A stretch of 64,000 nucleotides of DNA, from contig UQPZ01000003.1 of the NCBI GenBank assembly GCA_900543145.1, forward strand, positions 124,001 to 188,000, in the 5' to 3' direction. The DNA comes from an uncultured Ruminococcus sp. (GTDB taxonomy: Bacteria; Bacillota; Clostridia; Oscillospirales; Ruminococcaceae). The position numbers and the translations under genes are program-made. Under the pieces are notes generated by a model. The model ran no database searches, had not been told where the DNA came from, and was given only the letters and a program-made list of their open reading frames with translations. Numbering within the stretch: position 1 is the stretch's first letter; every line of letters begins with the position of its first letter. Positions 24,868 to 33,230 of the stretch are shown here, in pieces.

Positions 24868-26022
24868 CTAAGTAAGCTTTTTAAATTCAAAATCCGATGT
24901 GCATATCCAGAGATTGTCCATTGCGGTAAAGCCGCAGTTTTCATGCGCTGCGAAAACCGCATCCTTTATTCCGAAAATTTCATACGACAAGCTCTCATGC
25001 GCTATATCGACAGCTGTAAAAATAACAGCCGCACCGGACTTCAAAGCCTCGGCAGGAACACGTTCAGGCGGCGTGACCGGTGAAAAGCCCGACAGCTTTT
25101 CCTGAAGCTCCAGCAGTCCGCACATATTTTTTATATTAACATGATTCCATTTGTCTTTATAATAGTAAACATCGCTTTCCATTCCCTGTGAAACAAGCAT
25201 AGACAGCATTGCAAGACAGCCTTCTGTGACTATGTCAAAATTTCTGTGATCCTGCGCCGTCACATTTTCAAATTTCGGAATATCAAGAACAAATACCTGA
25301 CTTGTAACCGTAAGCTTTTCGTCCAGTCTTACCATGTAAATATCCCGCTTTGAAGACAGCTTCCAGTTTATCTTTTTTATAGGATCACCCGGAGTATACA
25401 CCCTATGCTCATAGCCGGGAACGCCCGTCGAGCCTGCTGCGGTTTCAGATGTTTCCTCCTCAGAATCGTTAAAGCCGGAGTTTTCAGATGTTGTCCTTAA
25501 AATTTCAGCCTGAACGCCGGTATCGGGAATACTCGGAAGCACCCGTATATCATGCTTCTGTTCAAGCTTATTATTATCAAATACCGATATCGAAAATATC
25601 CCGAGAAAGTCCATAAGACGGATACTTTTAACTGCTGCAAAGGACATTCCCGAGCTGACCGCAGTAAACGGAACTATTATCTTTTCATAATTCATAGAAG
25701 CCAGAGCAAGTCTGTATACCGTTTTATCCTTAGCCTCCAGCTGTAACGATGACGTCAGCTCCACTTCAATGAAGGGCGTCGGCAGTACGGTTTGCTTTTT
25801 CAGCCTGACAGTTACTTCAAGCACATCGCCCTTGGAAAGCAGATTCTGTGAGCATTCGGTCTCAAAGCTTATCTTTTTTCTGAAAAACAGCAGCACCAGT
25901 TCTGATACTATCAGCGCCGTAATAAGGATCAGTCCTATCATTACTCCGCCGCTTCCGTCAATAAGAACCGCTATTGCCGCCGCAACAGCAATGCAGAACA
26001 AATACGCAATAAAGTGCTTCAT
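24868..26022 (-). CDS. DUF58 domain-containing protein
   Basis: A 384-aa protein with two N-terminal membrane helices (FIAYLFCIAVAAAIAVLI and MIGLILITALIVSELVLLF), a beta-rich middle part and the DUF58 core (YTPGDPIKKINWKLSSKRD, with the invariant Asn-Trp). A von Willebrand-like fold follows. It begins 1 nt after the moxR stop and has only a weak ribosome site, consistent with translational coupling. Such proteins work with a MoxR ATPase, possibly in assembling membrane or surface complexes. Confidence 0.93.
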   Translation of the reverse strand: MKHFIAYLFCIAVAAAIAVLIDGSGGVMIGLILITALIVSELVLLFFRKKISFETECSQNLLSKGDVLEVTVRLKKQTVLPTPFIEVELTSSLQLEAKDKTVYRLALASMNYEKIIVPFTAVSSGMSFAAVKSIRLMDFLGIFSISVFDNNKLEQKHDIRVLPSIPDTGVQAEILRTTSENSGFNDSEEETSETAAGSTGVPGYEHRVYTPGDPIKKINWKLSSKRDIYMVRLDEKLTVTSQVFVLDIPKFENVTAQDHRNFDIVTEGCLAMLSMLVSQGMESDVYYYKDKWNHVNIKNMCGLLELQEKLSGFSPVTPPERVPAEALKSGAAVIFTAVDIAHESLSYEIFGIKDAVFAAHENCGFTAMDNLWICTSDFEFKKLT

Positions 26023-26023
26023 A

Positions 26024-26962
26024 TCAGTTACCGCCGTCAGTCGGAGCGCTTACGCTGAGAGATATATGTTCCATAGCCTGCTCGTTTGAATCAAAGGCAG
26101 ATTTTCCCTTAGGGGAAAGCATAAGACGATGAGCCAAAACGCTTGTCATAACCGCCTTTACATCGTCCGGAACAACATAACCCCTTCCCTCAACGAATGC
26201 GTAAGCCTTGGAAGCTTTAAGCAAGGCTATGCTACCTCTGGGAGATACGCCGAGCTTTACATAATCCGAATTTCTCGTTGCGGCTGTAAGATCTATTATA
26301 TACTGCTTGATACTTGGAGCGGTAACGGTTTTAGCCGCCTCAGAGATCATTTTCTCAACATCGTCTACACTCATTACAGAGGTAACGTTTCTTATATCCG
26401 CTCCGTTTTCGGCTCTTTCCATGATCTCAAGCTCTTCTTCGGCAGTCGGATAGCCCATTGATATTTTCATGATAAATCTGTCCATCTGCGCTTCAGGAAG
26501 ATGATATGTTCCATATGTCTCAACAGGGTTCTGTGTTGCAAGCACCATAAACGGAGCAGGCAGATCATAGGTCTTCCCGTCGAGGGAGATCTGATGCTCC
26601 TCCATAACCTCCAGCAGGCTGGACTGTGATTTTGGCGAGGCACGGTTAATCTCATCGGCAAGCAGAAAATTGCACATTGCAGCTCCCTGCTTATATTCAA
26701 GCTGTCTTGTTTCGGGGTTTATCATTGAAAATCCGACTATATCAGACGGCATTATATCAGGAGTAAGCTGTATTCTGTTGAATTTCCCCTCAACTGATCT
26801 GGCAAGAGCCGAAACCAGCTGGGTCTTTCCTACGCCCGGAACGTCCTCTATCAGTACATGACCTGAGCATAGCATTGCGGAGATAACTTTCTTTATAGCG
26901 TCCCTTTTTCCGACTATGACCCTTTCAATATTTTCGATCAGCAGGTTTACCTTGTTGTCCAT
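26024..26962 (-). CDS. MoxR family AAA+ ATPase
   Basis: A 312-aa AAA+ chaperone-like ATPase: Walker A EDVPGVGKTQL at about 38-48, Walker B LLADEINRASPKSQSSLLE, sensor 1 VLATQNPVE, an arginine finger in LPEAQMDRFIMK, and sensor 2 GVSPRGSIALLKASKAYA. AAAGGAG is 8 nt before the ATG. It heads the operon behind a near-perfect promoter at 27042-27070. Confidence 0.95.
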   Translation of the reverse strand: MDNKVNLLIENIERVIVGKRDAIKKVISAMLCSGHVLIEDVPGVGKTQLVSALARSVEGKFNRIQLTPDIMPSDIVGFSMINPETRQLEYKQGAAMCNFLLADEINRASPKSQSSLLEVMEEHQISLDGKTYDLPAPFMVLATQNPVETYGTYHLPEAQMDRFIMKISMGYPTAEEELEIMERAENGADIRNVTSVMSVDDVEKMISEAAKTVTAPSIKQYIIDLTAATRNSDYVKLGVSPRGSIALLKASKAYAFVEGRGYVVPDDVKAVMTSVLAHRLMLSPKGKSAFDSNEQAMEHISLSVSAPTDGGN

Positions 26963-27041
26963 TTATGCCTCTCCTTTAAATTTTCTTTAATTTATTTAAT
27001 TCTTAAACTCAATCTTATTTAAACACTTAATTATATAAAAT

Positions 27042-27070
27042 ATTATACATTATTTTATTAATAATGTCAA
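27042..27070 (-). promoter_or_regulatory. Promoter of the moxR operon
   Basis: Minus-strand TTGACA and TATAAT match the consensus with a 17-bp spacer, 79 nt upstream of moxR in an AT-rich leader. Confidence 0.85.
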
Positions 27071-27085
27071 CCGCATAAACGAAGA

Positions 27086-27111
27086 AACGCCCCGCTGATA
27101 TGCGGAACGCT
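27086..27111 (-). terminator. Hairpin after the glycogen operon
   Basis: AGCGTTCCGC can pair with GCGGGGCGTT over 10 bp with three G-U pairs, 26 nt after the glgA stop. The U-tract is poor, so termination is uncertain. Confidence 0.4.
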
Positions 27112-27136
27112 CTTCAAAACAGATGATATTAAAATA

Positions 27137-28549
27137 TTAGTGAATGTCCTCATAAAGTCCGATATACAGCTTTGCAGACCTCTTCCAGCTGAAATCCTCT
27201 TTCATTGCAAGATTCACAAGCTTACCCCACTTCATTCTGTCGTCATAATAAACTCTTGCTCTTGTGCAGGCGTCAAGCATATCATGAGCGTTGTAGGACT
27301 TGAATGTAAACCCGTTTCCTCCCGGCGCTCCCGCGTCATGAATAGAATCCCTCAGTCCTCCGGTTTCCCTTACTATAGGTATTGTACCGTACCTCAGGGA
27401 GATCATCTGAGCAAGACCGCAGGGTTCGCTCTGGGAAGGCATAAGGAACATATCTGCGCCTGAATAGATCCGCTTTGAAAGCGACGGAACAAAGCCTATC
27501 GTTACTCCTACTCTGTCAGGATAGCGATAATGCATTTCTCTGAAGAAATCCTCATATATCTTCTCGCCTGAACCAAGAATAACAAATTTATAGCCGAGCC
27601 TGATTATATCCTCGAATACATACTTTATCAGATCCAATCCCTTATGTGAAACGAACCTGGTTACAATTCCGATAACAGGCTCTTTGCCCGGAGCCATTCC
27701 CATTTCCTCCAGCAGCTTCGCCTTGCATACCGCTTTTCCGGATTTGTCATTCAGACTGTAATTTTTCTCGATATTCGGGTCAGTTTCGGGATTATACACA
27801 TTCTGGTCTATTCCGTTGAGGAAACCGCATAGCTTGTACTGCTTATGTACAAGTATCCTGTCAAGGCCGTGAGAATACCAAGGGTCAAGAATTTCCCATG
27901 CATAGCTCGGAGAAACGGTAGTTACCTTATCTGCAGCCTCTATAGCCGCTTTCATAAAGTTAACATCGCCGTCATACGACAAAAGGTCGGTATGATAAAG
28001 CGGAATCCCCATAAGATCGTTGATTATTTCAAGACCGTAGCGTCCCTGATACTGAATATTATGAATAGTAAATACAGTCTTGATGTCCTCGTAACCGCTC
28101 TGATAACGGTAGAATATATCATAGTATACCGGAACCAAAGCTGTCTGCCAGTCGTTTGCGTTTATTACCTGAGGCTTAAAATCAATATATCGAAGCAGCT
28201 CCAGTACGGCGCGTGAGAAGAAAATAAATCTTTCCGCATCGTCATAAAAACCGTAAAGACCGTTTCTTGCAAAATAATACTCGTTATCCAGAAGATAATA
28301 AGTCACTCCGTTTATATTGCCTGTAAAAACTCCGCAGTACTGATTTCTCCAGGCAACGGGAACGGTAAAATTAGTTAAGTATGTCAGCTGATTCTTCAGC
28401 TCCTGCTTTATCTGGCTGTAGTACGGGATCACCACCCTGCAGTCATGCCCCTCAGCATTTATAGCCGCAGGAAGCGAACCTGCAACGTCGGCAAGACCGC
28501 CCGAGGCGATATAAGGCAGCGCCTCGCTTGCCGTATACAGTATATTCAA
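27137..28549 (-). CDS. glgA: Glycogen synthase (ADP-glucose)
   Basis: GT5 glycosyltransferase (470 aa) that extends alpha-1,4-glucan from ADP-glucose. The N-terminal ASGGLADVAGSLP loop binds the nucleotide sugar (usual K-x-G-G-L motif, with Ser for the first Gly). VTTVSPSYAWEI and FLNGIDQNVYNPETD lead into the C-terminal Rossmann domain with the PSQSEPCGLAQM catalytic loop. The TTG start has AAAGAGGG 7 nt upstream. It is the last gene of glgB-glgC-glgD-glgA. Confidence 0.96.
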   Translation of the reverse strand: MNILYTASEALPYIASGGLADVAGSLPAAINAEGHDCRVVIPYYSQIKQELKNQLTYLTNFTVPVAWRNQYCGVFTGNINGVTYYLLDNEYYFARNGLYGFYDDAERFIFFSRAVLELLRYIDFKPQVINANDWQTALVPVYYDIFYRYQSGYEDIKTVFTIHNIQYQGRYGLEIINDLMGIPLYHTDLLSYDGDVNFMKAAIEAADKVTTVSPSYAWEILDPWYSHGLDRILVHKQYKLCGFLNGIDQNVYNPETDPNIEKNYSLNDKSGKAVCKAKLLEEMGMAPGKEPVIGIVTRFVSHKGLDLIKYVFEDIIRLGYKFVILGSGEKIYEDFFREMHYRYPDRVGVTIGFVPSLSKRIYSGADMFLMPSQSEPCGLAQMISLRYGTIPIVRETGGLRDSIHDAGAPGGNGFTFKSYNAHDMLDACTRARVYYDDRMKWGKLVNLAMKEDFSWKRSAKLYIGLYEDIH

Positions 28550-28591
28550 AATAATGCCCTCTTTCTTGATCAGAATTTAATATCCGGTTGT

Positions 28592-29719
28592 CTATACCGA
28601 AGCGCCCTTTCCGATATACATAGGATAGCTTGGTGCGCTTGTAAGAATATGATTTTCTTTGATCGTTACATTTTTGTCGGTAATAAGATACGTTACCTCG
28701 GAATCATCTCCGACAACTGTACCCTGCATAAGTATGCAGTTCTTTACCTTTGCTCCCTTGCCTACCTTTACTCCTCTGAAAAGTATCGAATTCTCAACGC
28801 TGCCCTCGATAACGCAGCCGTCGGCAATAAGCGAATTTTCAACGCAGCTGTCAAGGTCGTACTTTACAGGGGCGTTGTCGCTGACCTTGGTATAGATAGA
28901 CCTCTTCGGCAGATAAAGCTTTCTGGCATTTTCCGGTTTAAGAAGTTCCTGATTGGCCTTAAAATAGCTTTCTACGCTTGTTATCTTGCTGAAATAATCC
29001 GAATATTCATATACCTTGATATTCAGCTCCCTGCATTTTTCCTGTAGAATATCCTTTTCAAAGCTGACGTTTCCTCTTGCAATAGAATCTGAGATCATAT
29101 CTATAAGGAACTGCTTGCTCATTATAAAGATATTAAGGCTTGCGGTACAGGTACCGCTTATATCCGGCTGGATAAGAACAGACTTGACGCTGCCCTCCTC
29201 GTCTGTATTTACAACTGTAGACTGCTTGATATCCTCGCTTGTATATACTCCAGTATGAGCTACTATCGTTATATCCGCTCCGCTTGAGATATGCTGAGAA
29301 ACTATAGGCTTAAAGTCCATATTCGTAACTATATCGCAGTCGGAAAGCACGACATATTCAGCCATTGAATGCTTTATAAAGCTCATAGCTCCGTAAAGCG
29401 CCTCTATTCTTCCCCTGTAAAGCTTGCTGTCAACGTTGCCGAAGGGAGGAAGTATATAAAGTCCGCCCTTCTTCCTTGAAAGATCCCACTCTCTTGCAGA
29501 GCCGAGATGATCCAGAAGCGACTGGTAATTGGACTTTGTAATTACGCCTACCTCTGAGATACCGCTGTTTACCATATTGGACAGCGGAAAATCTATAAGG
29601 CGGTATCTTCCGCCGAAAAGAATAGAGCCCATTGTCCTGTTTTTAGTCAGATCGCCTACGGTCATATCATGCATATTCGCAAAAATAAGACCGAGAACAT
29701 TACCCATATTTACATCCAT
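28592..29719 (-). CDS. glgD: GlgD, non-catalytic-type subunit of ADP-glucose pyrophosphorylase
   Basis: A 375-aa GlgC paralogue. The nucleotide-binding loop of GlgC (GGQGSRL) is replaced by ANMHDMTVGDLTKNR, while the SILFGGRYRLIDFPLSNM strand and the C-terminal left-handed beta-helix with hexapeptide turns remain. In Firmicutes GlgD partners GlgC and raises its activity. The ATG at 29719 has AGGAAAGG about 11 nt upstream; a longer frame extends into glgC but has no start signal. It begins 17 nt after glgC. Confidence 0.94.
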   Translation of the reverse strand: MDVNMGNVLGLIFANMHDMTVGDLTKNRTMGSILFGGRYRLIDFPLSNMVNSGISEVGVITKSNYQSLLDHLGSAREWDLSRKKGGLYILPPFGNVDSKLYRGRIEALYGAMSFIKHSMAEYVVLSDCDIVTNMDFKPIVSQHISSGADITIVAHTGVYTSEDIKQSTVVNTDEEGSVKSVLIQPDISGTCTASLNIFIMSKQFLIDMISDSIARGNVSFEKDILQEKCRELNIKVYEYSDYFSKITSVESYFKANQELLKPENARKLYLPKRSIYTKVSDNAPVKYDLDSCVENSLIADGCVIEGSVENSILFRGVKVGKGAKVKNCILMQGTVVGDDSEVTYLITDKNVTIKENHILTSAPSYPMYIGKGASV

Positions 29720-29736
29720 GTCTAGCCATTCCTTTC

Positions 29737-30939
29737 CTACATATCTGACGATACGATCGCCTTGGGAGCTACCGAAACGCCGTCCGAAATATTTATATTG
29801 TGACCGACTACAGCAACTCCCCATGTATCCTTGTCGTCAATATTTTCGGGTCTTGCTCCTATATGAGCATTTTCACCGATAACGGAATTTTCTCCTACGA
29901 TAGAATATTCTACCTTTGCGCCCTTCCTTACAACGCAGCCCGGCATAAGTATAGAATCATAAATTTCAGCGCCCTCTTCTACAACAACGCCCTCTGAGAT
30001 CATTGAAAATTCAACCGAACCGTCAATAAAGCAGCCCTCTGTAACCATTGAATTCTGAACCGACGCTCCCTTTCCGATATACTGCGGAGGAAGCACGGGA
30101 TTTCTCGAATATATCTTCCAAGCGGGATCGTACAGGTCTATAGGAATATTGGGATTTATAAGATCCATATTGGCTTCCCAAAGCGAATCTATCGTTCCTA
30201 CGTCCTTCCAGTAACCGTCAAAGCGGTAAGCTACAAGCTTTTCTCCGGCATTTTTCATATCAGGGATAATATTCTTTCCGAAGTCCTTGCTGGCTTCCTT
30301 ATCCTCTTCGTTTGCAATAAGATAAGCCTTGAGCTTAGACCATGTAAAAATATAAATACCCATAGACGCAAGAGTCGAACGCGGCGCCTTAGGCTTTTCC
30401 TCAAAATCTATGATGTTGTCCTCATCATCCGTTATCATGATACCGAAGCGCGAGGCTTCCTCCTTAGGCACGTCGATAACGGCAATAGTTGCGTCCGCAT
30501 TCTTTGCCTTATGATAAGCAAGCATCTTATTGTAATCCATCTTATAAATATGGTCGCCCGAAAGAATAATAACGTACTCCGGATCGTATCTTTCAATAAA
30601 AGCCATATTCTGATAAATAGCGTTTGCTGTTCCTGAATACCAGTCTGCTCCCGACGCTTTCTGATAAGGAGGAAGCACATGAACTCCTCCGTGAATACGG
30701 TCAAGATCCCAAGGCTGACCGTTTCCGATATATTCATTCAGCGCAAGCGGCTGATACTGAGTAAGAACTCCTACCGTATCAATACCCGAATTAATGCAGT
30801 TAGACAGCGGAAAGTCGATAATACGGTATTTAGCGCCGAAAGGCACAGCAGGCTTAGCCACAGTCTGAGTCAGAGCGTACAAGCGGCTTCCCTGTCCACC
30901 GGCAAGCAGCATAGCTACGCATTCTTTTTTGTTGAACAT
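29737..30939 (-). CDS. glgC: Glucose-1-phosphate adenylyltransferase
   Basis: Makes ADP-glucose from ATP and glucose-1-phosphate, the committed step of glycogen synthesis. It has LLAGGQGSRLYALT with the catalytic Arg near residue 18, VPFGAKYRIIDFPLSNC, LSGDHIYKMDY with the metal-binding Asp, FEEKPKAP, and a C-terminal beta-helix. Length (400 aa) is normal. GGTGGGTG lies 7 nt before the ATG. Confidence 0.97.
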   Translation of the reverse strand: MFNKKECVAMLLAGGQGSRLYALTQTVAKPAVPFGAKYRIIDFPLSNCINSGIDTVGVLTQYQPLALNEYIGNGQPWDLDRIHGGVHVLPPYQKASGADWYSGTANAIYQNMAFIERYDPEYVIILSGDHIYKMDYNKMLAYHKAKNADATIAVIDVPKEEASRFGIMITDDEDNIIDFEEKPKAPRSTLASMGIYIFTWSKLKAYLIANEEDKEASKDFGKNIIPDMKNAGEKLVAYRFDGYWKDVGTIDSLWEANMDLINPNIPIDLYDPAWKIYSRNPVLPPQYIGKGASVQNSMVTEGCFIDGSVEFSMISEGVVVEEGAEIYDSILMPGCVVRKGAKVEYSIVGENSVIGENAHIGARPENIDDKDTWGVAVVGHNINISDGVSVAPKAIVSSDM

Positions 30940-30987
30940 AATAATTCACCCACCAATGTAATATTTTTCATCTATTTTTCAGCCGAA

Positions 30988-32991
30988 CTATTCGGCAGCG
31001 GACTTACTTTTCCTTTTGACCGGAGCCTTTTTCTTTTCGCAGCCGGTCTTTTTTGTATCTGCGGCTTTTTTAGCCTTCCTAACCGGCGCCTTTTTTACAG
31101 TAAAGTACATTACCGAAAACGCCGGAATATCAATGCATATGGAATTGTCAAAACCGTGCATAGGAACAGGCTTGGATCTTACCGTTCCGTTTACAGAAGG
31201 CTCTCCGTTGGGAGATGACGAATTCAGCACCTCGGTATATGAGCCTTTATAAGGAACTCCGAAACAGTATGAAGTCCTTCCTACCGGAACGAAATTGCAG
31301 ACTGCGATTATCTCGTTTCCCTTGCGGTCAAAACGCCTGAATATTATTATACTCTGCCTGTAATCGTCGTTGGATATCCAGCTGAAGCCTTCCCAGGTAA
31401 AATCATTTTCCCACAGCTGAGGATGCTCAAGATAGAAATGATTCAGGTTCTTTATATACTTCCAGTAATTTCTGTGATTTTCATATTCCTCTATCATAAA
31501 CCACTCAAGACCGCTCTCATAATCCCATTCTCTGAACTGAGCGAATTCCGAGCCCATAAACAGAAGCTTTTTGCCGGGGTGAGCCATCATATAAGCCATG
31601 AACAGCCGTGCCTGAGCGAACTTCTGGTCTGTATCCGATCCGAACATCTTATTAACAAGCGAAGCCTTACCGTGAACTACCTCGTCATGAGAGATAGGAA
31701 GAATAAAATTTTCCGAAAAGGCATAGAAAAACGAAAACGTAAGCATATCGTGATGAAACGCCCTGTTTATAGGATCCATCGCCATATATTTGAGCATATC
31801 ATTCATCCAGCCCATATTCCACTTGAAATTGAATCCTAGTCCTCCGTCGCCGGTCGGCTTTGTTACCATAGGCCATGCAGTAGATTCCTCCGCTATCATC
31901 AGAGCCTTTGGGTTTCTGGCAAAAACCGCCTCGTTGAGTCTTTTAAAGAAATCAATAGCTTCAAGATTCTCGTGTCCGCCGAATACGTTAGGCGTCCATT
32001 CCCCGTCCCTGCGGTCGTAGTCAAGATAAAGCATAGACGCTACTGCATCGACCCGAAGTCCGTCAATGTGGAATTTTTCCAGCCAGTAAAGAGCGTTTGA
32101 AATAAGAAAAGACCTTACCTCGCCCCTGCCGTAATCGAACACTCTTGTGCCCCACGCAAGGTGATCCCGCTTTTTAGGGTCGGCGTATTCGTAGGACGGA
32201 CCGCCGTCAAACTCGAAAAGCCCTGCCTCGTCCCTCGGAAAATGAGCAGGTACCCAGTCAAGAATAACGCCTATTTCCGCCTGGTGAAACATATCTATCA
32301 TCTTCATAAAATCAGCTGGAGTGCCGAATCTTGAGGTAGGAGCGTAATAGCCTATTCCCTGATAACCCCATGAACCCTCAAACGGGTATTCCGCAAGAGG
32401 CATAAGCTCGATATGCGTATAACCCATATCTTTAAGGTAAGGGATGATCTGCTGTGCAAAAGGAATATATCCCATAAATCTTCCTTCGGTACAGGTTCTC
32501 CATGAATTTAGATGAGTCTCGTAAATGTTCATCGGAGAATTATATATATCCTTCTTCTCCTTATCCTTTATCCACTTGCCGTCGCCCCAGCAGTATCCGT
32601 CTATATCGTATATTTTGCTTCCGGTCGCAGGACTGACCTCCATATGAGTTCCGTACGGATCTGCTTTCAGCCTTGTTTTGCCGTCGCAGCCGACAACCGA
32701 AAACTTATATGTATCGAACTGCTTCAGACCTTCTATAAAAGCTTCCCATACCTCGGTTTCCGCTATCATTTCCATAGGATCGGCAGACTCGTCCCAATCG
32801 TTGAAATCGCCGACGACAGAAACCGACTTTGCCTTAGCCGCCCATACTCTGAAATAATAGCCTTCTCTTCCGTCCTTTTCTCCTTTATGACAGCCGAGAA
32901 ATTCATAGGTCATCAGATTCGTACCCTGATGAAACAAATGAAGCGGCAGTTTATATTCTTCGGGTATTTTTTTGATCATTTTACCGTCCAT
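30988..32991 (-). CDS. glgB: 1,4-alpha-glucan branching enzyme
   Basis: GH13 enzyme that adds alpha-1,6 branches to glycogen. An N-terminal CBM48 domain (YYFRVWAAKAKSVSVVGDFN) is followed by the barrel with the nucleophile in GLRVDAVASMLYLDY, acid/base Glu in MIAEESTAW, and ISHDEVVHGK. The all-beta C-domain ends near residue 630. After it comes a tail of about 38 residues, very rich in Lys and Ala (PVRKAKKAADTKKTG and so on), not typical of the family; it may bind polyanions or glycogen granules. AGGAGG lies 4 nt before the ATG. It is the first gene of the glycogen operon. Confidence 0.96.
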   Translation of the reverse strand: MDGKMIKKIPEEYKLPLHLFHQGTNLMTYEFLGCHKGEKDGREGYYFRVWAAKAKSVSVVGDFNDWDESADPMEMIAETEVWEAFIEGLKQFDTYKFSVVGCDGKTRLKADPYGTHMEVSPATGSKIYDIDGYCWGDGKWIKDKEKKDIYNSPMNIYETHLNSWRTCTEGRFMGYIPFAQQIIPYLKDMGYTHIELMPLAEYPFEGSWGYQGIGYYAPTSRFGTPADFMKMIDMFHQAEIGVILDWVPAHFPRDEAGLFEFDGGPSYEYADPKKRDHLAWGTRVFDYGRGEVRSFLISNALYWLEKFHIDGLRVDAVASMLYLDYDRRDGEWTPNVFGGHENLEAIDFFKRLNEAVFARNPKALMIAEESTAWPMVTKPTGDGGLGFNFKWNMGWMNDMLKYMAMDPINRAFHHDMLTFSFFYAFSENFILPISHDEVVHGKASLVNKMFGSDTDQKFAQARLFMAYMMAHPGKKLLFMGSEFAQFREWDYESGLEWFMIEEYENHRNYWKYIKNLNHFYLEHPQLWENDFTWEGFSWISNDDYRQSIIIFRRFDRKGNEIIAVCNFVPVGRTSYCFGVPYKGSYTEVLNSSSPNGEPSVNGTVRSKPVPMHGFDNSICIDIPAFSVMYFTVKKAPVRKAKKAADTKKTGCEKKKAPVKRKSKSAAE

Positions 32992-33230
32992 ACCTCCTCC
33001 TGCGGGAAGTATTGCTCCTTTCGCCGTGTTTTGTGCGCCGACGCGGCGCTTTGATTCTCATTCTGTTAATTCCTGAAAAGGAACTGAAATATAAAAATTC
33101 CCATGCTTTTATTTTAACCGATTTTGAACGAATTTGCAAGACTTTTAGTTATTATTTTCAGTTTGTCACATATTTCAACACTCGTATTTGTGCAAAATGA
33201 CAATACGATAAGACTGGTTATATAAAAAAC

